Positions 1-7,050 of a DNA stretch of 10,079 bases are shown piece by piece (within the stretch, counting starts at the first letter, position 1; every line of letters starts with the position of its first letter). This DNA is from Sphingomonas sp. (GTDB lineage Bacteria; Pseudomonadota; Alphaproteobacteria; Sphingomonadales; Sphingomonadaceae), in NCBI GenBank assembly GCA_019247755.1, contig JAFBAM010000285.1:1-10079 (forward strand), written 5' to 3'. The notes under the pieces were generated by a model. The model saw nothing but the letters and a program-made list of their open reading frames with translations. It was not told the origin of the DNA and did not search any database. The translations under genes were made by a program, and so were the position numbers.

Positions 1-950
1 CCGCGGCTCTCCGGCTTGTCGGCATAAGGCTGCTTCAGCCAGGCCCCGCGCGATCCCAGGGCGCCATCGGCAAACAGCTTCACGCCGACCGCCCGCAGAC
101 GATCGCCAAATAGCCAGCCGGTTGGCTTCATGTTCGCTTCAGCTGCCTGCGCCGCGGTAATGTAGGCCATCAGCCGGACGTTGAGCCGACGAGCTTCACC
201 AGCGCGCTGGAACGCCGCCCAGTCGGCGAGCGAGGTGCTCATCGAGCCAACGCCGGTGACGCCGACCCCGAGCAGGATTTGCTGCGATTTGGCGAGCGCT
301 TGGTCGATCTCGGCCGGCGTCGGTGCTGGGATCGCCTTGTCGATCAGCTGACGGGCGGCATCGACGAAGACGCCGTCATGGATCTCGCCGCCATTCGGTG
401 CGGGGGTTGCCGCCGTGACGCCCGCGGCCTTCATCGCCGCACTGTTGGCGACGATCGCATGCCCATCGACGCGCTCGAGAACCACCGGGCGATCTGAAAC
501 GACCGCGTCGAGGTCGGCGGCGGTCGGAAATTTCCTTTCAGGCCACAATTCCTGGTTCCAGCCACCGCCCTGGATCCACTTCGAATCAGGATGCGCGGCG
601 GCATAGTCGCGCAACCGCTGCTGAAGCTCAGCAAGCGATGAGCTGCCGGTGACGTTGAGGCGTAGCGCATAGAAACCGAGATCGACCACGTGCCCATGTG
701 CATCGATCAGGCCGGGCAACATGGTGCGGCCCTGCCCGTTGACGGTGCTGGTGATGTTTGCGAGGCGAACCGCTTCGGGATGCTTCAGCACCTGGCGGAC
801 CCTACCGTCGTCGTCGATCACCAAAGCCTTGAAATGTTGCAGCTCGCCGTTGTCATCGACCTGGATGCCGTTGACGTTGCTGATGAGGGTATCCGGCCAG
901 GCCGGCGTGGAGAGCAGCGCTGCGGCGAGCGCAATGACGGTCTTACGCAT
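1..950 (-). CDS. Secreted YtcJ-like amidohydrolase (Amidohydrolase_3 family), N-terminal 316 residues
   Basis: The frame is open from an ATG at 948-950 to the window edge, so the C-terminal part lies outside. Residues 1-19 form a signal peptide (MRKTVIALAAALLS..., cleavage probably after AWP), which suggests export to the periplasm. A short beta-sandwich part with the 'LVIDDDGRV' strand (43-51) leads into LPGLIDAHGH (78-87). H85 and H87 are the usual first metal ligands of the amidohydrolase superfamily. The segment VKLFADGALGSRGAWL (290-305) is the hallmark of the YtcJ/Amidohydrolase_3 group. Family members hydrolyse amide-like bonds using one or two metals, but the substrate of this group is mostly unknown and cannot be read from the sequence. 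No strong Shine-Dalgarno sequence precedes the ATG. The start lies 53 bases from the divergent threonine ammonia-lyase gene. The family is clear; the substrate is unknown. Confidence 0.88.
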   Translation of the reverse strand, partial: MRKTVIALAAALLSTPAWPDTLISNVNGIQVDDNGELQHFKALVIDDDGRVRQVLKHPEAVRLANITSTVNGQGRTMLPGLIDAHGHVVDLGFYALRLNVTGSSSLAELQQRLRDYAAAHPDSKWIQGGGWNQELWPERKFPTAADLDAVVSDRPVVLERVDGHAIVANSAAMKAAGVTAATPAPNGGEIHDGVFVDAARQLIDKAIPAPTPAEIDQALAKSQQILLGVGVTGVGSMSTSLADWAAFQRAGEARRLNVRLMAYITAAQAAEANMKPTGWLFGDRLRAVGVKLFADGALGSRGAWLKQPYADKPESR

Positions 951-1003
951 GCCCAAACGCTTAGCATTGTTCGCGTGGCTGTGAACCGCTACGCCTCTCG
1001 CCA

Positions 1004-2221
1004 ATGCTGCAACCACCGACGATCGACGACATTCGCGAGGCCGCCAAGCGCATCGAGGGCGCGGTCATACGCACTCCAATGCTGGTCAGCCGGACCCTGT
1101 CGGAAGTCATCGGCGCCGAAGTCTGGCTGAAGTTCGAGAACCTTCAGTTCACCGCCGCGTACAAGGAGCGCGGCGCGCTCAACAAATTGCTGCAGTTGAC
1201 GCCGGAGGAGAGGGCGAGGGGCGTCATTGCGGCCTCGGCTGGCAACCATGCGCAGGCGGTCGCCTATCACGCCAAAAGGCTCGGCATTCCCGCGACGATC
1301 GTTATGCCGGAATCGACGCCGACGGTGAAGGTGACGCAGACGGCCGGGCACGGCGCCAAGGTGGTGCTGTTCGGAAAGATCGTCGACGATGCGTTCGCCA
1401 AGGCGCGCGAGCTCGCGCTCGAGAATGGCTATGTTTTTGTGCACGCATTCGACGATCCGCAGATCATCGCGGGCGCGGGCACGGTCGGCCTGGAGATGCT
1501 GGAGGAAGCGCCGGACCTGGACACGATTACGGTCCCGATCGGCGGCGGCGGCCTGATGTCAGGCGTGGCGATCGCGGCGCGCGCCATAAAGCCGGACATC
1601 GAGCTGATCGGCGTCGAGGCAGAGCTGTATCCGTCGATGAAATGCGCGATCCAGCACTGCCAGATGCCGCTCGGCGGAGACACGCTGGCCGAAGGCATTG
1701 CGGTCAAGCAGCCGGGCGAGCTGACGTCACGCATCCTGAAGGAATATGCGAATGACGTTGCGCTGGTTTCGGAACGCGACCTCGAGCGCGCGGTGGCGAT
1801 GCTGGTCGGGATCGAGAAAACAGTCGTCGAGGGGGCGGGGGCCGCGGGCCTCGCCGCGATGCTGGCCGAGCCGCAGCGCTACAAGGGCAAGAAGGTCGCC
1901 ACGCTGCTTTGCGGTGGCAACATCGACACGCATCTGCTCGCCAACGTGCTGGTTCGCGACCTGGTGCGGCAGGGCCGGATCGCCCGGCTTCATGTCGCCG
2001 CGCATGACCAGCCCGGCGCGCTCGCCGCGATTACCGCCAAGGTCTACGAAGCGGGCGTCAACGTGCTCGAGATCAATCATAGCCGGATCTTTACCAGCCT
2101 CCCCGCGAAGGACACGATGATCGAGGTCGAATGCGAGGCGCGTGACCCACAGTCGATTGACGACGTGGTGGCCAGGCTGGAGGCCGCGGGTTTCCGGGTC
2201 GAGCGAGCGTCGCTGGACTAA
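1004..2221 (+). CDS. ilvA: Threonine ammonia-lyase (threonine dehydratase) with C-terminal ACT domain
   Basis: This 405-residue PLP-dependent cytoplasmic enzyme converts L-threonine to 2-oxobutanoate and ammonia, feeding isoleucine synthesis or threonine breakdown. The fold-type II core covers about residues 5-320. The PLP lysine is K54 in AAYKERGA, the phosphate/substrate loop is SAGNH (78-82), and the PLP phosphate-binding glycine loop is GGGGL (180-184). C303 in LLCGGNID is at the place of the Ser/Cys that contacts the pyridine nitrogen. Residues about 328-402 (ARLHVAAHDQPGALAAI... to FRVERA) form a single ACT domain. The length and single ACT domain fit the short TdcB-like/ilvA_1Cterm class, not the roughly 500-residue E. 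coli IlvA with two ACT-like modules, so a catabolic role (tdcB-like) is possible. The ATG has no good Shine-Dalgarno sequence; nothing downstream makes a better start, because family homology begins within the first ten residues. Confidence 0.93.
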   Translation: MLQPPTIDDIREAAKRIEGAVIRTPMLVSRTLSEVIGAEVWLKFENLQFTAAYKERGALNKLLQLTPEERARGVIAASAGNHAQAVAYHAKRLGIPATIVMPESTPTVKVTQTAGHGAKVVLFGKIVDDAFAKARELALENGYVFVHAFDDPQIIAGAGTVGLEMLEEAPDLDTITVPIGGGGLMSGVAIAARAIKPDIELIGVEAELYPSMKCAIQHCQMPLGGDTLAEGIAVKQPGELTSRILKEYANDVALVSERDLERAVAMLVGIEKTVVEGAGAAGLAAMLAEPQRYKGKKVATLLCGGNIDTHLLANVLVRDLVRQGRIARLHVAAHDQPGALAAITAKVYEAGVNVLEINHSRIFTSLPAKDTMIEVECEARDPQSIDDVVARLEAAGFRVERASLD

Positions 2222-2299
2222 AGGCCGAGCGGAGCTCGCTGGCGCCGCGACCCGGAGTCAGCTTTTGATCCCAATCAGTCATTTCGCGCTCGGTCGAAA

Positions 2300-4258
2300 T
2301 CAAATCATCCGACAGAACGGCGGTGACGACGTTTTGGTGCACACGTCCGGCTTCGTGTGCGTGGCTTTCCAATATTTCACGAGTCCCAGTTGCGTCACCA
2401 CGTCCGGGAAAGCGGGATCGCGCAAAACTCCTCGCATGCTGCGTCGCCAAAACAATGACGGATTGTCACCTGCAATTTGCAGTGCCTCCCGGTTGGCGCC
2501 CAGCGCCGCCAGCATTGCTGCGACTGTGTCGTTCTGTTGTTCCTCAGGCACGCCAAGAAGCGCGCGGACAGCCGTCCGCTTCGCTGGCGCGTCACCCGAT
2601 GCGAGCGCCTGATAGCCAGTGAGAAGCGCGGCGCGCCGCTCTGCCGGTATTCGCAACTTCGAGTCGCGCAGCGCAGCGATGGCAGCCGAGTAATCGCCGG
2701 TCTCTACGGCTTGATTGGCCGCTATCCACTTTCCGTGCTCTGGATCTGAACTTAAATCGATCGCAGTAGCGAAATGGGTCCGCGCGTCATCCAATTGGCC
2801 GAGGGCGACCAGTGTTTGGGCCAAGGCCTGTTGAGAATCCGGCCAAAGGGCCAGCATGTCGGTTGCAGCCCGAAATTCGTCCGCCGCCTCTTTCAAGCGT
2901 CCTACGTTGGCGAGCGTCAGTCCGTAGCCGAAATGTTCGCAGCCGCAATCGAGCGGCTTGGCCGCGATTGCACGCTTGAACAGCGTTTCGTGGCCGATCC
3001 AATCGTGCGGATCGATGAGGTAAGCCTTGTGCGCCAAGGCCTCGCTGTTGCCAGGATCAAGCGCTAGCGCCTTGGCCTCCGCTTCTAGTCCCGCATTGCG
3101 GAGGTCATTCGCCCGACGGTGATCAGCTTCATCCTGGAAGGCTTGCATGAAGCCGTTCGCAACGGCTGACCATCCCCACGAAAAGTCTGGAGCGGCAGCG
3201 ACCACTCTCTGCGCCGGAATGAGCGTCTTATTGCCGCCATAAGCCCAATATTGCTGGCAATATTGCAGGTAGTTACCGAGGACTGAATCGGGTAGCGGCT
3301 TCCGGTAGGTCGATGCGCCGAATAGCCCGCAGCGAACGACCGTAGCGGCGTTGATCGCAATTCGGTGGGGAATCTTGGCGGCCTCCGTTGCTGGGTAACC
3401 GATGCTGTCCGACCACAAGATCACCCCGGACCGTTCGTTCGTGAACTTGGTAATCACGCGGATCGTGTCGCCCATGCGATGAATCGTACCGCCCAGCGCA
3501 TAGGCAGGGGTGGAGCCAGCCACCGGTGCCGACGCCGTCGAGACACCAATGACGCCGTCCGCGTTGAACGCCGCGATGATCTCCGCACCGATGGTTTCGT
3601 GCAAGGCAGTTGAGAGGTCCGTAGTGAGGGATTGAAAACCGGCCATACGAACTGTCATGCTGTGTGCTGCCGCGTGGGGTGTACGCAGGATCCACCAGCC
3701 GCCGCCAATAATCAGCAGGAGGAGCGAGCCCAGCGCGGCCGTAAGGCGAGCCCCGCGGTGCAAAGGAGAGGCCCAACGACGACGTGTTTCCGTCGCGGTG
3801 GTCGTCGCGCCCTTTGGTTTCGCCCCTGAGACCTGGTCAATCCGGCCCACGAGCACGTCGATCGACTTGTCCCAACCATCGAACGCATCCACCCATTGGC
3901 GGGTCGAGAGTTCGTACGCGAACGCGTCACTGGGCTCCACGTCGTCGATCCTCAGCGTCAGCACCGGCACGTGAAAACGGCTGGCGAGCGACAGCTCCTT
4001 CTTGATTTCATCGCTGCCATTAGCGGCTTTCGAAAAGACCAGGACAACGGCGCGCGCGTCCCGGAGCGAACGCACGATCGCCTCCTGGTAATTCTCGCCC
4101 GGGGCAACGTCGCGCGCCGAAATCCAGCATCTAGGGCCGCGGCTCTCGATCGCCGCGCACACAGCCAGAGCCCGCTTTCGGTTAGCCGTCGCGTAACTGA
4201 CGAACACTGGGCTCGATGCCCGGGTGTCTTCTTGGCTGCCAGCTTCCGGTTCGTTCAC
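2300..4258 (-). CDS. TIR domain - transmembrane - TolB-like - TPR protein
   Basis: This 652-residue protein begins with GTG (4256-4258), with AGGGG six bases upstream. Residues about 17-125 are a bacterial TIR domain: VFVSYATANRKRA (18-30), RCWISARDVAPGENY (43-57), VVLVFSKAAN (71-80) and then IKKELSLA. E88 there aligns with the glutamate used by NAD-cleaving TIR enzymes. A basic stretch (RRRW...HRGAR, 159-171) precedes one membrane helix (about 172-191), predicting TIR inside and the rest outside the cytoplasm. Residues about 202-305 resemble the TolB-like domain of CadC/adenylate-cyclase-type regulators (YALGGTIHRMGDTIRVI...GVILWSDSI). Residues about 355-600 hold degenerate TPR helices, for example ANVGRLKEAADEFRAA and VALGQLDDARTHFATAI. 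The tail carries two cysteines (C640, C649). The TIR domain thus occupies the place a DNA-binding or cyclase domain usually has in such proteins. The function (NADase effector, scaffold or sensor) is inferred from the family only. A tiny Cys-rich frame precedes it by 38 bases. Confidence 0.88.
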   Translation of the reverse strand: MNEPEAGSQEDTRASSPVFVSYATANRKRALAVCAAIESRGPRCWISARDVAPGENYQEAIVRSLRDARAVVLVFSKAANGSDEIKKELSLASRFHVPVLTLRIDDVEPSDAFAYELSTRQWVDAFDGWDKSIDVLVGRIDQVSGAKPKGATTTATETRRRWASPLHRGARLTAALGSLLLLIIGGGWWILRTPHAAAHSMTVRMAGFQSLTTDLSTALHETIGAEIIAAFNADGVIGVSTASAPVAGSTPAYALGGTIHRMGDTIRVITKFTNERSGVILWSDSIGYPATEAAKIPHRIAINAATVVRCGLFGASTYRKPLPDSVLGNYLQYCQQYWAYGGNKTLIPAQRVVAAAPDFSWGWSAVANGFMQAFQDEADHRRANDLRNAGLEAEAKALALDPGNSEALAHKAYLIDPHDWIGHETLFKRAIAAKPLDCGCEHFGYGLTLANVGRLKEAADEFRAATDMLALWPDSQQALAQTLVALGQLDDARTHFATAIDLSSDPEHGKWIAANQAVETGDYSAAIAALRDSKLRIPAERRAALLTGYQALASGDAPAKRTAVRALLGVPEEQQNDTVAAMLAALGANREALQIAGDNPSLFWRRSMRGVLRDPAFPDVVTQLGLVKYWKATHTKPDVCTKTSSPPFCRMI

Positions 4259-4283
4259 GGCTTGCCCCTGCCGGAGAGAAGAA

Positions 4284-4303
4284 AACTTACGGAAGATTAA
4301 GTT
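4284..4303 (-). repeat. AT-rich inverted repeat between the small frame and the TIR gene
   Basis: On the minus strand AACTTA and TAAGTT form a perfect six-base-pair stem around an eight-base loop. It can extend by two G-U pairs and is followed by a pyrimidine-rich run TTTTCTTCTCTCC. The stop codon of the small Cys-rich frame lies in the first arm. The stem is weak, so it could be a leaky terminator or processing site that lowers transcription into the TIR gene, or simply chance. Confidence 0.3.
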
Positions 4304-4404
4304 CCATGAGAAGCTACATTAGTTAGCGTTTGCTCAGGTGCCGCAGTTGGCGCGATGTCCGCTTCCACGCAATTGCAGGCATCAGCGCACTGCGTCGTCG
4401 CCAT
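4297..4404 (-). CDS. Possible small Cys-rich peptide, 35 residues
   Basis: A short reading frame begins with ATG at 4402-4404 and ends in TAA. It is preceded by GAGGGG at a spacing of about nine bases, which is a good Shine-Dalgarno match for this organism. The peptide starts MATTQCADACNCVEAD, with three cysteines at positions 6, 10 and 12 (C-x3-C-x-C), followed by a Pro/Ala/Thr-containing, uncharged tail ending in ASHGT. In-frame ATGs at 4426-4428 (43 residues) and 4489-4491 (64 residues) give longer versions, but the best ribosome-binding site favours the shortest. It lies on the same strand as the TIR gene, 38 bases upstream, so co-transcription is plausible. I recognise no family. Possibilities are a regulatory leader peptide, a metal- or thiol-binding peptide, a modified-peptide precursor, or a non-coding stretch. 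No maturation enzyme is visible nearby. Confidence 0.4.
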   Translation of the reverse strand: MATTQCADACNCVEADIAPTAAPEQTLTNVASHGT

Positions 4405-4524
4405 GATTTTTGTCCCCTCGCGGGACATTGAGCCGTCATCCGTCGAAAAGTGCGCATCCAAAGTCTTTTCTTCGGCGTTAACCGGCAGCATAAAGGTTTG
4501 CGTAACGATTGAGCGAGGCCGCGG
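4405..4524. promoter_or_regulatory. Divergent intergenic region between the TIR module and bpt/ate
   Basis: This 120-base spacer must hold the plus-strand start region for bpt/ate and probably the promoter of the minus-strand small frame and TIR gene. It is more AT-rich than the flanking genes and includes GTTAACC at 4478-4484 and GCGTAACGATT at 4500-4510. GAGG at 4515-4518 is the ribosome-binding site for the GTG start at 4525. No promoter of good consensus is clear on either strand. Confidence 0.4.
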
Positions 4525-5337
4525 GTGAGCGCACCATTTCGCTTCCCCAAATTTTTTGTGACCAACCCGAGCCCGTGCCCGTATCTTCCGGGCAAGGTGG
4601 AGCGGAAGGTCTTCACTGAGCTCAGTGGCCGCCACGCGAGCGAGCTCAATGAAGCATTGGGCAGGATCGGCTTCCGCCGCAGCCAGTCGGTCGCCTATCG
4701 GCCAAGCTGCATCGATTGCTCCGCCTGCGTCTCGGTCCGCGTGCTTGCGACCGAGTTCGAAGCCAGCGCGACTCAGAGGAAACTGCTTCGCCGCCATGCC
4801 GACCTCGAGGTCAGCGCCTGCAAGCCTTGGACCACCGACGAGCAGTACAGCCTGCTTCGCCGGTATCTTTCGGCGCGGCATCCGGGCGGCGGCATGGCCG
4901 AGATGGACGAGAGCGATTTCGCCGACATGGTCGAGCAGACGCCGGTCCGCACTTACGTCATCGAATATCGCGAACCATCGGTGGACGGGAAGCCGGGTGC
5001 ACTTGTGGGCGCGTGCCTCAGCGACCAGCAGAGTGACGGCCTGTCGATGATCTACAGCTTTTTCGACGTGGGGCCGGAAGCACGCAAGGGGCTGGGCACC
5101 TACATCATCCTCGACCATATTATCCGCGCGGCCCGTGCGGGGCTGCCGTACGTCTATCTCGGCTATTGGGTCGAGGGGTCGAACCGCATGGCCTACAAGA
5201 CTGGCTTCCGGCCGCTCGAGCGGCTGGGCCGTGATGGCTGGCGGCGAATGGACGAGGTGGCTTCGGATCCGACCGAAGCCGGCGCGATTGCATTGCCGAC
5301 GCGCCGTTCGACGAAGCGCCTGCTGCTCGACGCTTAG
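4525..5337 (+). CDS. bpt: Aspartate/glutamate leucyltransferase (arginyl-tRNA-protein transferase family)
   Basis: This 270-residue cytoplasmic enzyme transfers an amino acid from aminoacyl-tRNA to the N-terminus of proteins with acidic N-terminal residues, marking them for ClpS/ClpAP degradation (the bacterial N-degron pathway). The N-terminal ATE domain shows PSPCPYLPGKVERKVFT (15-31) and YRPSCIDCSACVSVRV (58-73), with the conserved cysteines C18, C62, C65 and C68. The C-terminal GNAT-like domain shows SFFDVGPEARKGLGTYIILDHI (about 178-199) and YVYLGYWVEGSNRMAYKTGFRPLE (about 210-233). The length and motifs fit the bacterial Bpt class, which uses Leu-tRNA; many genomes label it arginyltransferase (ate). 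The start is a GTG with GAGG six bases upstream, chosen because the FPKFFVT...PSPCPYL block follows at once. The stop codon overlaps that of the convergent aldo/keto reductase. Confidence 0.94.
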   Translation: MSAPFRFPKFFVTNPSPCPYLPGKVERKVFTELSGRHASELNEALGRIGFRRSQSVAYRPSCIDCSACVSVRVLATEFEASATQRKLLRRHADLEVSACKPWTTDEQYSLLRRYLSARHPGGGMAEMDESDFADMVEQTPVRTYVIEYREPSVDGKPGALVGACLSDQQSDGLSMIYSFFDVGPEARKGLGTYIILDHIIRAARAGLPYVYLGYWVEGSNRMAYKTGFRPLERLGRDGWRRMDEVASDPTEAGAIALPTRRSTKRLLLDA

Positions 5338-6245
5338 GACTGCGGCGCCAGGCCGTAGGTTTCGAAATGCTCGATCTTGCGCGGGGCGATGATCAGTTGG
5401 TCGACGCCGGGCGTGTCGAGCACGAAACGTAGGGCCGCGGCCGGCATGGTTTCGTTTCGGGCTTCAGCCGAGCGCCTTAGTTCGTCGATCGCGGCGAAAC
5501 TCTGCTCGTTCAGATAGCCGGCGTAGATTTCGGCGGCATGGGCGAGGCGGGTGCCGGCCGCGGGCTCCTCGCCGAAGCGGTATTTGCCGGTCAGCAACCC
5601 GCCGGCGAGGGGGCTGAAAGCGGTGTAGCGGAGGCTTTGCCCGGCGCAGAACGGTATCAGTTCTTCGGCGTCCGTGGTGGCGAGCAGGTTGAATTCGTTC
5701 TGGACATATTCGAAGCGGGCTAGGAGGCGTTCGTCCGCTAGCTCCATGACGGCCTTCACGTCCGCGAGCGAAGCATTGGAGATACCGAATCGATCGATTT
5801 TTCCGGCTTCGGCGACGCGCGAGAAGGCTTCGAGCGTCTCCTCGAGCGGCGTCACGCGGTCGAATTCGTGGACGTAGTAGAGGTCGATCCGTTCGAGCCC
5901 CAGCCGGCTGAGCGACATGTCGAGATGATGCGCGATCTGGGTGCGGCTCAGCGGCGTGTCGCCCGGCGGGCAGCCGTGCGGGTTGCCGACCTTGGTGGCG
6001 ATCTGCGCCTGCTGCGCGAACGCGGAGTCTTGGGCGCGCAGCCATTTGCCGAGGATCGTCTCGCTTGCGCCGCCTCCGTAGGTATTGGCGGTATCGAACT
6101 TGTGAAGGCCGACGCGGCGCGCATGATCGAGCAGCTGCAGGGCGGCTTCCTCACTGTCGCCGGCGCTGCGCAGTCTCGGCGAAGAGCCGATCCCGCCGAA
6201 ATTCCCGCAACCGAACCAGATGCGTGTCAGGTCGAGAGCGTCCAT
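5334..6245 (-). CDS. Aldo/keto reductase family oxidoreductase
   Basis: This 303-residue NADPH-dependent oxidoreductase has the aldo/keto reductase (beta/alpha)8 barrel. The complete catalytic tetrad can be read: D51 and Y56 in KFDTANTYGGG, K85 in IATKVG, and H126 in DLYYVHEFD. The cofactor side shows FGISNAS (153-159), QNEFNLL (182-188), YTAFSPLAGGLLTGKY (207-222) and the late IIAPRKIEHFE (285-295). It matches the YajO/Tas-like (AKR11/12-type) proteins that act on assorted aldehydes; the true substrate cannot be told. The ATG at 6243-6245 is preferred over upstream in-frame codons because these would extend the protein back through the terminator into ctrA with no family similarity. The ribosome-binding site is poor (CAGGGCC just before the ATG). 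The gene lies 26 bases after the ctrA terminator, so its promoter is unclear. Confidence 0.92.
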   Translation of the reverse strand: MDALDLTRIWFGCGNFGGIGSSPRLRSAGDSEEAALQLLDHARRVGLHKFDTANTYGGGASETILGKWLRAQDSAFAQQAQIATKVGNPHGCPPGDTPLSRTQIAHHLDMSLSRLGLERIDLYYVHEFDRVTPLEETLEAFSRVAEAGKIDRFGISNASLADVKAVMELADERLLARFEYVQNEFNLLATTDAEELIPFCAGQSLRYTAFSPLAGGLLTGKYRFGEEPAAGTRLAHAAEIYAGYLNEQSFAAIDELRRSAEARNETMPAAALRFVLDTPGVDQLIIAPRKIEHFETYGLAPQS

Positions 6246-6270
6246 GGCCCTGGGCTTAGCACCTCCAACG

Positions 6271-6299
6271 AAAAAAGGCGGAGCCTTCCGGCCCCGCCT
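6271..6299 (-). terminator. Rho-independent terminator of ctrA
   Basis: Read on the minus strand, AGGCGGGGCC pairs with GGCTCCGCCT across a GGAA tetraloop, followed directly by a run of T residues. The one non-Watson-Crick position is a G-U pair in minus-strand RNA but an A-C mismatch in plus-strand RNA, so the hairpin is built for minus-strand transcripts. It begins 37 bases after the ctrA stop codon. Confidence 0.93.
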
Positions 6300-6336
6300 C
6301 TCTCCCCGTTGCCCCTGTTGGAGAGCAATAATTTCG

Positions 6337-7050
6337 TTAGGCGACTGCGGCCTGCGGCTCGCTGATCTCGCCTTCGTCGGTGTCGCGCAGCACATAGCCG
6401 CGGCCCCAGACGGTCTCGATGTAATTGGCGCCGCCGCAAGCCAGCGAAAGCTTCTTGCGGAGCTTGCAGATGAACACGTCGATGATCTTGAGCTCGGGCT
6501 CGTCCATGCCGCCATAGAGATGATTGAGGAACATCTCCTTGGTAAGCGTCGTGCCCTTGCGGAGCGAAAGCAGCTCCAGCATCGCATACTCCTTGCCGGT
6601 CAGGTGCACGCGGGCGCCATCGACCTCAACCGTCTTCGCGTCGAGGTTCACGGCTAGCTTGCCGGTGCGGATGACCGATTGCGAATGACCCTTCGAGCGG
6701 CGCACGATCGCGTGAATGCGGGCGACCAGCTCATCGCGGTGGAATGGCTTGGTAACATAATCGTCGGCGCCGAACCCGAGCGCGCGGACCTTGGAATCCA
6801 TCTCGCCGATGCCCGAAAGGATCAGGACCGGGGTTGAGACCTTGGCCGTCCGAAGCTTCTTCAGCACGTCATAGCCGTGCATGTCGGGCAGGTTCAGGTC
6901 GAGAAGAATGATATCGTAATCGTAGAGCTTGCCGAGATCGAGGCCTTCCTCGCCCAGATCCGTGGTGTAGACGTTAAAGCCTTCCGACCCGAGCATCAGT
7001 TCAATGCTCTTTGCGGTCGTCGGCTCGTCTTCAATCAGCAGCACGCGCAT
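6337..7050 (-). CDS. ctrA: Cell-cycle response regulator CtrA
   Basis: This 237-residue OmpR-family transcription factor is the master cell-cycle and motility regulator of Alphaproteobacteria, acting at TTAA-N7-TTAA-type sites. The receiver domain (1 to about 120) begins MRVLLIEDEP, with phospho-acceptor D51 in ILLDLNLPDMHGYDVL and switch lysine K101 in DDYVTKPFH. The linker carries RRSKGHSQSVI. The winged-helix domain (about 127-225) has the near-invariant CtrA blocks VHLTGKEYAMLELLSLRKGTT and the KEMFLNHLYGGMDEPELK stretch, followed by IIDVFICKLRKKL and ETVWGRGYVLRD. The tail ends in AAVA, resembling the small hydrophobic C-terminus that ClpXP recognises in Caulobacter CtrA. I chose ATG 7048-7050 because CtrA proteins begin exactly MRVLLIED and a G-rich ribosome site lies about seven bases upstream; an upstream GTG would add nine unlikely residues. 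CckA/ChpT partners are not in the window. Confidence 0.97.
   Translation of the reverse strand: MRVLLIEDEPTTAKSIELMLGSEGFNVYTTDLGEEGLDLGKLYDYDIILLDLNLPDMHGYDVLKKLRTAKVSTPVLILSGIGEMDSKVRALGFGADDYVTKPFHRDELVARIHAIVRRSKGHSQSVIRTGKLAVNLDAKTVEVDGARVHLTGKEYAMLELLSLRKGTTLTKEMFLNHLYGGMDEPELKIIDVFICKLRKKLSLACGGANYIETVWGRGYVLRDTDEGEISEPQAAVA

Noticed and set aside
690..1444. Open frames of 146 residues (690-1130, plus) and 151 residues (989-1444, minus) overlapping the amidohydrolase and threonine ammonia-lyase.
   Set aside because: No recognisable motifs; they overlap strongly supported genes and have the Arg/Ala/Pro-rich look of GC-rich shadow frames.
2224..2300. Two hairpins in the convergent gap after threonine ammonia-lyase: GCC-AGCG/CGCT-GGC (2224-2243) and ATTTCG/CGAAAT (2281-2300).
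   Set aside because: Stems are short or bulged and neither is followed by a T run on either strand, so I do not call terminators.
4405..5118. Long minus-strand open frame covering bpt/ate, continuous with the small Cys-rich frame.
   Set aside because: It is the high-GC shadow of bpt, whose family motifs are complete on the plus strand. Only the part beyond the gene, 4297-4404, has its own ribosome site.
6246..6587. Upstream extension of the aldo/keto reductase frame to 6587.
   Set aside because: The extension runs through the ctrA terminator and antisense-frame of ctrA with no family similarity; the conserved protein begins at 6245.
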